64,000 nucleotides of DNA from Bacteroidota bacterium. GTDB lineage: Bacteria; Bacteroidota; Bacteroidia; UBA8524. Shown one piece after another: positions 52,006 through 60,300 of the stretch. A program made the position numbers and the translations under genes. Where the stretch lies: the NCBI GenBank assembly GCA_008933805.1, contig WBUH01000014.1, positions 53,226 to 117,225 on the forward strand, written 5' to 3'. How positions within the stretch are numbered: the first letter of the stretch is position 1; every line of letters begins with the position of its first letter. The notes beneath the pieces were generated by a model. The model saw only the letters and a list, made by a program, of their open reading frames with translations. It was not told the origin of the DNA and did not search any database.

Positions 52006-53349
52006 TTATTCGTCTTTGCCAACTTGTAAGAGGTAAAACATAATTACATCGCGCAACAAAAAGCCTACCAGTATGATTAGATAGCTATACCCTACAATGC
52101 CCAACATTTTTTTGCGTCGTAGTTTTGCCTTATTTGTTTCAGCAATTTCAAGAATAAAATCCTCTTTCTGCTTGCGTATTACAGGATACATTGCCACTGC
52201 ATCTTTTTCATATCTTGCGCCAGCGCTTAAGTTATATTCAAACTCACGCTTGCTTGCAAGGTCATAACGTTGGCTAAAAACTGCGTATAATTTATCTTTA
52301 TAATCAGGCAGGGTTAGTAATTCCTTAAACCGTTCAAACGGAACAAACTCAAACACAGGAACACTATCATTAAAGGGTTTTCGGCTATTTTTAAATACAA
52401 CAGGCTTAGTAATTTTGCGCATCAGATAGCGCTTTGTTTCTTCCTCAACTTTGTTTTTCAAGAGGGTAGCTTGTAACTCTTCGGCAGTATTAAAAAAACC
52501 AAAAAAATTGTTATCAGCATTATAAACATCGCGGTATAGTTGCTGGATAAACTCGGTATTATTAATATTTCGTAAAAACTCAGAATACGAAAATTGTGTT
52601 GCATATCCGGAATCCAGCACTACAACATAGTTGTAAAATAGTTCGGTAAAATCAATTTCTTTACTTTGTTTTTGAGGTTTATGGCCTGCAAGAGCCAATA
52701 ACCACTCTGCCGTTGTGCTGTTAATAAATCGAGGTTGCTGCAATACCAGCCATTCGTAAACTTGCTGCGCGTACTCTTGGCTTTTAATGGCTTCTCTAAA
52801 CTCCCTCTCACTTTTATAAAAGCCTTTATTTTTATGGAAAATGCTTTGGTACACAAATGTTAGGGTGTCTTTAGGAAGCATAAGCTGTGCCTGCATTTTA
52901 TAAGGATTTTTTGGTTTTTTTTCGAACGAAATTCCCGGTATATATTCTCTGCCAGTAGTACTAGCGGTATCCGTAAAAGATAATTTTAAGGGGGCAGTCA
53001 AAAAATAGCCGTTAGAAGTAGCATCAAGGGGTGTTGCTTTTGGGTGTTTTTCTAAAAAAGCAGGGCTATTTCCCCTTTTAACGGTATGGATTACACCATT
53101 TTCAGCATAGCGAATTGAAAAGTCGTTTTTAATTCCGTCGTATAGTGATTGCAATAAATTTCCGGGTAAAGTGTCGATTTGATAATCGCAACGCTTAACG
53201 CCTTTTTCTAAGTCTTTAACCCTGCTGCCTAAATAATCGTTTCGGAATATCAGGAACGCCCAAACCCACATCGAAAATGCAATGGAAAGAAGGGCAAACT
53301 TCTTAAAAAGGCGCGGAAATGCAGTTTTTTTAGCTTGCCAATACTTCAT
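52006..53349 (-). CDS. membrane-anchored protein of unknown function
   Basis: 447 residues from ATG 53349; a TTG nine bases upstream is not favoured. One helix near the N-terminus (FALLSIAFSMWVWAFLIF, about residues 20-37) and another at the C-terminal end (MLGIVGYSYLIILVGFLLRD). Between them is a large, presumably periplasmic, Lys- and Tyr-rich helical region (for example FHKNKGFYKSEREFREAIKS, YNYVVVLDSGYATQFSYSEF). No recognised domain or catalytic motif. It converges on the crtD-like gene across 11 bp. AT-rich and possibly strain-variable. Confidence 0.68.
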   Translation of the reverse strand: MKYWQAKKTAFPRLFKKFALLSIAFSMWVWAFLIFRNDYLGSRVKDLEKGVKRCDYQIDTLPGNLLQSLYDGIKNDFSIRYAENGVIHTVKRGNSPAFLEKHPKATPLDATSNGYFLTAPLKLSFTDTASTTGREYIPGISFEKKPKNPYKMQAQLMLPKDTLTFVYQSIFHKNKGFYKSEREFREAIKSQEYAQQVYEWLVLQQPRFINSTTAEWLLALAGHKPQKQSKEIDFTELFYNYVVVLDSGYATQFSYSEFLRNINNTEFIQQLYRDVYNADNNFFGFFNTAEELQATLLKNKVEEETKRYLMRKITKPVVFKNSRKPFNDSVPVFEFVPFERFKELLTLPDYKDKLYAVFSQRYDLASKREFEYNLSAGARYEKDAVAMYPVIRKQKEDFILEIAETNKAKLRRKKMLGIVGYSYLIILVGFLLRDVIMFYLLQVGKDE

Positions 53350-53406
53350 GCTGCACAAATATAACTTATGTCTCTAAAAGGCAATTATAATCAGTACATC
53401 TTCCCA

Positions 53407-53438
53407 TTGGCAGTTTAGCACATTAACCACTAACTTCG
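53407..53438 (+). promoter_or_regulatory. promoter candidate for the CoA-transferase operon
   Basis: TTG at 53407-53409, a 21-bp spacer, then TAACTTCG at 53431-53438, one base off the TAnnTTTG consensus. The predicted transcript would start about 15 bases before ATG 53461. The spacing and elements are as expected for Bacteroidota primary promoters. Confidence 0.55.
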
Positions 53439-53460
53439 CCCCCGTATTTCCAAAAAACGT

Positions 53461-54159
53461 ATGAACAAAGTAGTAGCCAACGCTGATGAGGCGGTGAAAG
53501 ATATACACGATGGTGCCGTGCTGATGCTGGGCGGTTTCGGGCTGTGCGGTATTCCCGAAAATTGCATTGCCGCATTGGTGCGCAAAGGCACTAAAAACCT
53601 TACTTGTATTAGTAACAATGCCGGCGTAGATGATTTTGGTATCGGACTGATGCTGAAAACCAAGCAAGTCAAAAAGATGATTTCGTCGTACGTAGGCGAA
53701 AACGCCGAGTTCGAGCGTCAGCTACTAAGCGGTGAACTTGAGGTGGAGCTGGTGCCCCAAGGTACTTTGGCTACCCGTTGTATGGCTGCAGGCTACGGAA
53801 TGCCTGCTATCTATACTCCCGCCGGTGTGGGTACTGAGGTAGCCATAGGCAAAGAAACCCGCGAGTTTAACAGTAAAACCTACTTGATGGAGTATGCTTT
53901 TGACAGTGATTTTGCCATAGTAAAAGCATGGAAGGGCGATACCGACGGTAACCTGATATTTAAAGATACTGCCCGTAACTTTAACCCATTGATGGCGATG
54001 GCGGGTAAAATTACCATAGCCGAAGTTGAAGAATTGGTAGAACCGGGTGAGTTAGACCCTAACTTTATTCATACTCCGGGCATTTACGTAAACCGCATCT
54101 TCAAAGGCACTGATTACGAAAAACGCATAGAACAAAGGACTGTTAGGAAACGGGGGTAA
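53461..54159 (+). CDS. scoA: 3-oxoacid CoA-transferase subunit A
   Basis: 232 residues. The alpha subunit of succinyl-CoA:acetoacetate (3-oxoacid) CoA-transferase, which moves CoA between succinyl-CoA and acetoacetate in ketone-body or butanoate metabolism. Signatures: [20 protein letters not shown] near residue 16, [38 protein letters not shown] and [18 protein letters not shown]. Complete length. Normally the B-subunit gene follows at once; here a four-helix-bundle gene lies between them (54204-54557). AtoD-type naming would also be acceptable. Confidence 0.93.
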   Translation: MNKVVANADEAVKDIHDGAVLMLGGFGLCGIPENCIAALVRKGTKNLTCISNNAGVDDFGIGLMLKTKQVKKMISSYVGENAEFERQLLSGELEVELVPQGTLATRCMAAGYGMPAIYTPAGVGTEVAIGKETREFNSKTYLMEYAFDSDFAIVKAWKGDTDGNLIFKDTARNFNPLMAMAGKITIAEVEELVEPGELDPNFIHTPGIYVNRIFKGTDYEKRIEQRTVRKRG

Positions 54160-54165
54160 TTTGAT

Positions 54166-54591
54166 AATTTGAAGATTTGGGAATTTGAAAATGAAGAAGT
54201 GCAATGCAAAACGATAAGGAAAACCTGATAGTGAAACTTACGTTTGATTTTGCCCTTAACATTGTAAAGTTCACTGAGGAGTTGGAAGCAGAGCGAAAAT
54301 TTGTATTTGCTAACCAGCTTTTAAAATCGGGTACAAGCATAGGGGCAAATGTTCGTGAAGCTCAGAATGCAGAAAGTAAGGCCGATTTTATACATAAAAT
54401 GAAGATAGCTGCCAAAGAAGCCGATGAAACAGATTATTTTTTGAGGCTTTGTAAAGAATCAGGCAGTTATCCGTTTAAAGAAGAATTGTTAGAACAAGTA
54501 GAAACAATAATGAAGATTTTATCGAAGATTATTTCCTCATCCAAAAACGGAAACTAATTTTTAAATAAGCACATCTTCAAATATTCAAATT
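54166..54591. repeat. inverted repeat flanking the first four-helix-bundle gene
   Basis: Left arm AATTTGAAGATTTG (54166-54179), just after the scoA stop. Right arm CAAATATTCAAATT (54578-54591), just before the scoB start. Thirteen of 14 positions are complementary. Further TTTGAAAATG-like words extend the similarity on both sides. The arms enclose only the four-helix-bundle frame, so the cassette could fold out of the mRNA as a large stem-loop. Low-complexity AT sequence makes a chance match possible. Confidence 0.6.
54204..54557 (+). CDS. four-helix-bundle protein (23S rRNA IVS-type family), first copy
   Basis: 117 residues. Family marks: LTFDFALNIVKFTEELEAER, FVFANQLLKSGTSIGANVRE near residue 35 and AQNAESKADFIHKMKIAAKE, KEADETDYFLRLC near residue 75, then a final helix. 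This is the small family first seen as ORFs inside 23S rRNA intervening sequences and related to Avd of diversity-generating retroelements. The biochemical function is unknown. It sits between the two subunit genes of one enzyme (44 bp after scoA, 39 bp before scoB), framed by an AT-rich inverted repeat. Confidence 0.9.
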   Translation: MQNDKENLIVKLTFDFALNIVKFTEELEAERKFVFANQLLKSGTSIGANVREAQNAESKADFIHKMKIAAKEADETDYFLRLCKESGSYPFKEELLEQVETIMKILSKIISSSKNGN

Positions 54592-54596
54592 TTGAT

Positions 54597-55250
54597 ATGT
54601 TAGACAAAAACCAAATAGCGCAACGTATAGCAAGGGAATTGAAAGACGGATACTATGTGAATCTTGGTATCGGTATTCCTACGTTGGTAGCAAATTATAT
54701 TCCCCAAGGGATGAAAGTAACCCTGCAATCAGAAAACGGCTTGCTGGGCATGGGGCCTTTTCCGTTTGAAGGAGATGAAGACCCTGATTTGATAAACGCA
54801 GGCAAACAAACCATCACCACTATACCCGGTTCAAGCTTTTTTGATTCGGCGATGAGTTTTGGGATGATACGTGCCGGTCGTGTGGATTTAACAGTATTAG
54901 GCGCAATGGAAGTTGCCGATAACGGCGATATAGCCAACTGGAAGATACCCGGTAAGATGGTGAAAGGTATGGGCGGAGCGATGGATTTAGTAGCTTCGGC
55001 AAAAAACATAATTGTTGCCATGCAGCATACCAACAGGGAAGGCGAATCAAAACTGTTAAGCAAATGTACGTTGCCCATTACAGGGTTGGGATGTGTGAAG
55101 AAAGTGGTGAGCGATTTGGGTATGTTTGAAGTAACTCCCGAAGGGTTCAAGTTGATTGAACGCGCACCGGGTGTGAGTCACGAAGAAATAAAAGCCAAAA
55201 CCGAAGGCCGCTTAGTAATGACGGGTGAGGAGCCGGAAATGGTGTTTTAG
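54597..55250 (+). CDS. scoB: 3-oxoacid CoA-transferase subunit B
   Basis: 217 residues, the beta subunit. The catalytic Glu lies in VTLQSENGLLGMGPFPFEGD near residue 47 (SENG motif). Other marks are FFDSAMSFGMIRAGRVDLTV, GAMEVADNGDIANWKIPGK and GMGGAMDLVASAKNIIVAMQ. It pairs with the subunit at 53461 to form the active enzyme. Translation relies on its own ATG after the inserted four-helix-bundle cassette. A second such cassette follows it directly. Confidence 0.93.
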   Translation: MLDKNQIAQRIARELKDGYYVNLGIGIPTLVANYIPQGMKVTLQSENGLLGMGPFPFEGDEDPDLINAGKQTITTIPGSSFFDSAMSFGMIRAGRVDLTVLGAMEVADNGDIANWKIPGKMVKGMGGAMDLVASAKNIIVAMQHTNREGESKLLSKCTLPITGLGCVKKVVSDLGMFEVTPEGFKLIERAPGVSHEEIKAKTEGRLVMTGEEPEMVF

Positions 55251-55287
55251 TTTTCGGTTATAAGAGTTAAGTTTTAAGTTAGTTGTA

Positions 55288-55689
55288 ATGGCAAGTTTTT
55301 CGCGTATCGAAGAAATTAATGCTTGGGTAAAGGCGAGAGAATTGTGCGTAATTATCTATAAACTTACAAACGAAGATAGTTTTAGTAAAGATTATGCGTT
55401 GAAGAACCAAATTGATAGAGCAAGCGGTTCTGTTATGGATAATATCGCTGAAGGTTTTGAAAGAGCGGGGAAGAACGAGTTTATAAATTTTTTAGGTATA
55501 GCAAGAGGCTCGCTTGGGGAAGTAAAGTCTCAACTATACAGAGCCTTTGACAGAAATCATATATCAAAAGAAACTTTTGATAATACCTTTGCCGTAGCAG
55601 AAGAGACGGGAAAGATGATAACGGGATTAATAACATACCTAAATCAATCCGATATTCGCGGCTTGAAATATAAGGGACGTACTCAATAA
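55288..55689 (+). CDS. four-helix-bundle protein (23S rRNA IVS-type family), second copy
   Basis: 133 residues. Family marks: RIEEINAWVKARELCVIIYK, FSKDYALKNQIDRASGSVMD, NIAEGFERAGKNEFINFLGI and ARGSLGEVKSQLYRAFD. It is clearly a different subfamily from the 54204 copy (little identity outside the core NIAEG/NVREA region), so it is not a recent local duplication. It sits 37 bp after scoB and 40 bp before mdh. Flanks contain AT-rich words GTTAAGTTTTAAGTT (left) and ACCTTAAACATAAAAC (right) that are weakly inverted. Function unknown. Confidence 0.9.
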   Translation: MASFSRIEEINAWVKARELCVIIYKLTNEDSFSKDYALKNQIDRASGSVMDNIAEGFERAGKNEFINFLGIARGSLGEVKSQLYRAFDRNHISKETFDNTFAVAEETGKMITGLITYLNQSDIRGLKYKGRTQ

Positions 55690-55729
55690 CTGAAAACATA
55701 AAACCTTAAACATAAAACGTTAACGCAGA

Positions 55730-56671
55730 ATGACAAAAGTATCAGTAATAGGGGCAGGGGCTGTAGGTGCTACCGCTGCCGATGTGATTGCCTACCGCGA
55801 GTTGGCTGATGAAGTAGTATTGTTGGACGTAAAAGAAGGCTTTGCCGAAGGTAAGGCGCTTGATATTTATCAAACCACCTCATTGTTGGGTATGAAAACC
55901 CGTATCAGTGGTACTACTAACGATTACAGTAAAACAGCAGGTTCAGATGTTGTAGTAATTACCTCAGGTATTCCCCGCAAACCCGGTATGACCCGTGAAG
56001 AACTGATTGGCACCAACGCCAACATTGTAAAATCAGTTTCTGAAAACGTATTGAAACACTCTCCCAATGCTATTATAATAGTAGTATCAAATCCAATGGA
56101 TACTATGACCTATTTGGCATTGAAAGCTACCGGTTTGCCTAAAAACCGTGTGATAGGTATGGGTGGTATTTTGGATAGTGCCCGTTTTAAAGGATACTTA
56201 GGGTTGGGTCTTAACGGCTCAACTGCTGATATACAAGCTACAGTAATTGGTGGCCACGGTGATACCACCATGATACCTCTTACCCGCTTGGCTTCGTACA
56301 ACGGTCGCCCTGTATCAGAATACCTAAGTGCAGAAGAATTAGAAAAAATAGCTGCTGAGACTATGGTTGGCGGTGCTACACTTACCAAATTGTTAGGTAC
56401 TTCAGCATGGTATGCTCCCGGAGCCGCAGCAGCATTGTTGGTTGAGAGCATCGTTCGCGACCAAAAACGCATACTTCCTAACTGTGTTTACCTTGAAGGA
56501 GAATACGGCCAAAGCGATATTTGTATTGGTGTTCCTACAGTAGTAGGCCGCAGCGGATGGGAAAGTATTGTAGATTACAAACTTACTGCTGATGAGCAAG
56601 CTAAGTTTGCTGCCAGCGCTGATGCCGTGCGCAGCATGAACGCAGTACTTAAAGAAATCGGTGCTTTATAA
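55730..56671 (+). CDS. mdh: malate dehydrogenase
   Basis: 313 residues. NAD-dependent interconversion of malate and oxaloacetate in the TCA cycle. LDH-like MDH fold: VSVIGAGAVGATAADVIAYR at the N-terminus, substrate-specific Arg in ITSGIPRKPGMTREELIGTN near residue 83, VVSNPMDTMTYLALKATG, and catalytic His in TVIGGHGDTTMIPLTR near residue 175. The codon usage is of the highly expressed, T-ending type. It is separated from the CoA-transferase genes by a four-helix-bundle cassette, with no obvious own promoter in the 40-bp gap. Confidence 0.95.
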   Translation: MTKVSVIGAGAVGATAADVIAYRELADEVVLLDVKEGFAEGKALDIYQTTSLLGMKTRISGTTNDYSKTAGSDVVVITSGIPRKPGMTREELIGTNANIVKSVSENVLKHSPNAIIIVVSNPMDTMTYLALKATGLPKNRVIGMGGILDSARFKGYLGLGLNGSTADIQATVIGGHGDTTMIPLTRLASYNGRPVSEYLSAEELEKIAAETMVGGATLTKLLGTSAWYAPGAAAALLVESIVRDQKRILPNCVYLEGEYGQSDICIGVPTVVGRSGWESIVDYKLTADEQAKFAASADAVRSMNAVLKEIGAL

Positions 56672-56736
56672 TCGTAAGGTTGTAAGCAAGGTTTCATTAC
56701 AAAAAAGATATACATATATAATATAGGTATAACATT

Positions 56737-57171
56737 TTGAAACGTTCAATAAAGCTACCCATCACCTTCCAGCAACTGGAGGGTGATGGGTTTCATATTT
56801 TTACAGAGATCAGAGTATTTAATGATACCTTCTTTGCATTAATAGATACAGGGGCATCCAAAACAGTGTTTTCTGATAAGGTAATCAAAATGTACCCCTC
56901 ATTAGAAATGATGGATGTAAACGATAACCTGGCTGCCGGTATTGGTGAGGATAAGATATCGGCTAAGATGGCTCTCTTCCCTGAATTGTACTTGGGAAAG
57001 GCAAAACTCAGCAACTTTTATTGTGGTATTATCAACTTTAGCCATGTACATGCAGCCTATGAAACAATGGGCCTTATACCGTTTGATGTGATAATCGGGG
57101 GTGATATTTTGCATGCTTTGCAAGCCGAAATCAGTTACAAACAGGCCTTTTTAAAAATTCAACCCCTATAA
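56737..57171 (+). CDS. retropepsin-like aspartic protease domain protein
   Basis: 144 residues from TTG 56737 (no ATG before the domain). The single-domain clan AA aspartic protease pattern: FFALIDTGASKTVFSDKVIK with the catalytic DTGAS at residues 37-41 and a flap region. Then the GLIPFDVIIGGDILHALQ element (hydrophobic-GGD) that closes the fold, as in HIV-type and Ddi1-like dimeric proteases. No signal peptide or anchor, so it is cytoplasmic and would act as a dimer. No polyprotein or substrate lies nearby. The following spacer 57172-57379 holds no gene; TACTTTG at 57221-57227 is a weak -7 match. Confidence 0.82.
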   Translation: MKRSIKLPITFQQLEGDGFHIFTEIRVFNDTFFALIDTGASKTVFSDKVIKMYPSLEMMDVNDNLAAGIGEDKISAKMALFPELYLGKAKLSNFYCGIINFSHVHAAYETMGLIPFDVIIGGDILHALQAEISYKQAFLKIQPL

Positions 57172-57379
57172 TTACCAAAAACTTACAATCGCATTAGTGT
57201 TGTTACCAAATTGTTTACTTTACTTTGAATGTAGAGTTTATGGGGCAGTGTCAACACACAGTCACAAATTGTCAAATTTTTTCAAAAAGTTTGTTTGATA
57301 TATTTTTTTTAAGAAATTAGCAAAATAATACCGTTTGTAAACCATTACTTAACATTAGAAACTAATCACTTTTACACCT

Positions 57380-60300
57380 ATGAATATTATGTTTACCAAA
57401 TCTAAACTCACGGGCGGCCTAATCAGCCGGGCCTTACTGCTGCTAGCCATGGTGCTAGGCGTGCAGGTAGGTTCAAATGCCCAGGTTACCAACCCCTCGC
57501 CCTATTGCGGCGCTGTCCATAACTATATGGGCGCTAACGGAAGTTGCTACAACAACTACGGTTTTGCGTTTTCGCGCATCAAGGTGGGAACAATTGATCA
57601 CAAGATCAACTGTACAAGCTCTTCTCCTTCAACTGGTCCTTACAGGTTTTGGAACTCAGGCCCAACTACAACATTCTCTCCAGGTGCTAACTACAGCATC
57701 ACAATGACAACTGCGTCAAACAGCTATCCTACTTATGCTGGTGCTTGGATTGATTACAACCAAAACAACAACTTTGAAGCTAGCGAAGCAATTGCCATCA
57801 CTGGTCAAATTGCTTACCCATTAGGTAGCGCAACCAACAACTTCACTATTCCTTGTTCTGCAAAAAGCGGTACTACAAGGATGCGTGTAAGGATTGACTA
57901 CTACTATGCGTTTTCAGCTGCTATGGGTTGTAACAACACCTCATACGGTTATGGTGAAACCATGGATTATGAAGTAACTATTGCAGCAGCTAACAATCCT
58001 ACTGCAAACTTCTTCATTCCTGATACCATCTTCACTGGTTCACCTGCTGATTTCCTTAACGCTAACAAAGTAGGTTACATCAACCACAAATGGTCAACTT
58101 CAGTTGGCGGTTTGGGTAACGTAGTTGGTAACAACACTAACTTCTCTTACGCGTTCCCTTCAGCCGGTAACTACCAAGTACGTTTGATTTCTACCAACTG
58201 CGGTGGTTCAGCTACTGTTACTAAAAACGTAGTAGTTGTTGATCCTACAGTAGCTCCTACTGTTCGCTTCTTGGCAAGCCGTAACTATATTCCACAAGAA
58301 CCTACAGATTATGTAGTTGATGAAATTGTTGATTTCAAAGATTTCTCAACTTCTGGTCCTACTAGCTTCCTATGGGAAATCACTCCTGATGCAAGCACCA
58401 AATTCTGGTTTGTAGTTGCAGGTAGTGAATTCGAAAAACAACTTTCAGTATTCTTTACTGATACTGCTAAATATGATGTGTGCTTAACTGCTGAAAACAT
58501 CATCGGTGCAACTAAACTTTGCAAACCTTCTTACGTAGTTATTGAATACCCAGCTACTTCAGGTAAAACTGAGAACCTTATGTGTATAGATGCTGCTAGC
58601 AGCCTTGCAGAAGGTACTTTGTATGACCAAGGTGGTGCTGATGGTAACTATCCTGCTCAAGCTGTTTCTTGTACCTTTAACATCAACGCTTGTGATGCTG
58701 AAGAGATTGAAATGTGGTTTGAAGGTGATATGCAATTCTACTACTATGGTCACGTTAACATTTACGATGGTAAAAACACCAACGGTACTTTGTTGGCTAC
58801 TATTGGTGACGTTGCCGGTGCAGGTATCGTAACAAGCTATCCTAACAAGATTTATCTTGCAAAATCAGGTTATGCTACTATTGAATTCCGTAACATCTAT
58901 CCTTACTACTCTGGTAAAGGTTTTGAATTGAAATGGAAAACTAAAACTCTTAACAACGGTCCTTTGACTGCTGATTTTGAAGTTGTTAATACTCGTAACG
59001 ACTCTATTTATGAGTGCTTGTCAGGTACTGAAGTTCGTTTCACTAACAAATCAAGCGGTACACGCGATATCAGCGACTACCAATGGATTTTTGATTATGA
59101 TCCTAACATTGCTTACCCTTCAGGTTACGAAGATTTCCCAGATAACGGTAACTTCACTAACCCAACTTTCATCTACTCTTCAGCTAAAACTTATGTAGTT
59201 CGTATGGTTGCTGAGTCTTGCGAAGGCTGGGATACTACCTACAAAACTTTCCACATTGGTACTACTACTATGAACCCTGTGGTTGAGTTTACTGCTGATG
59301 ATAACATCCTTACTGTTGGCGGTAGCACTAAATTGCACAACAAATCAGTAGCATGGTGTAGCGGTGAGTGGACTATCACTCCTTCAACTTATACCTTATT
59401 AAACGGTTCTACTTTGACTGATCAAGACATTGAAGTTAAATTCACTGCTGCTGGTCGTTACACCGTTAAGTACGAAGCTGAAAACGATAACGGTACTACT
59501 ACTCGTTCTAAAACTGATTTCATCCGTGTAATTGAATACTGCGAGCCTAGCGTATCTAACGCATTCGCAAGTATGGCTAACAACCGTGTTAAAATCAACA
59601 CCCTTGAAAACCTTTCAGGTATTGGTAGCAACGGTTATGATGATTTCACTAAATCTGTAGCTCCAACTGATCTATTTATAGGTAGCCCTTACGCTCTAGA
59701 AGTAGAACGTACTCAAAACGTTGACCCTGCTGACAGGAAAGTATGGATTGACTATGACCGCGACGGTAACTTTACTGCTAGCGAAGTTGTAGCTTCTGAA
59801 ACTAACTCAACTAACAAAGTACTTTCAACTACCATCACTATTCCTGATGTATCTGCTGTAACTCCTGGTCTTTCACGTATGCGTGTTGCTGTAGCTCTTG
59901 CTGGCCGTCCTTTAGATCCTTGCGGTCCTATCGATGCTGGTGAATTTGAAGACTACATGGTTAACTTGAAACTTGACGACCAAGCTCCAGTTATCACAAT
60001 GTTGGGTTCTGACTCAGTATATGTTGAAGTTGGTTCTACTTACACTGATGCCGGTGCAACTGCAATGGATAACAGGGAAGGTAGCTTAACTTCTAAAATC
60101 GTTACTAACAACCAAGTTGATATTAACCAAACTGGTATCTACGTTGTAACTTACAATGTAAAAGACGGTTCAGGTATTCCTGCTGCTCAACGTACAAGGT
60201 TTGTATTTGTATTGGCTGATATGACTAAACCAGTTATCACTATCAATGGTGGTGCTACTATTACTCACGAAGCTGGTACTCTTTACACTGACCTAGGTGC

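Noticed and set aside
54204..55689. Diversity-generating retroelement accessory (Avd) genes
   Set aside because: The proteins belong to the same broad four-helix family, but no reverse transcriptase, template repeat or variable repeat is nearby.
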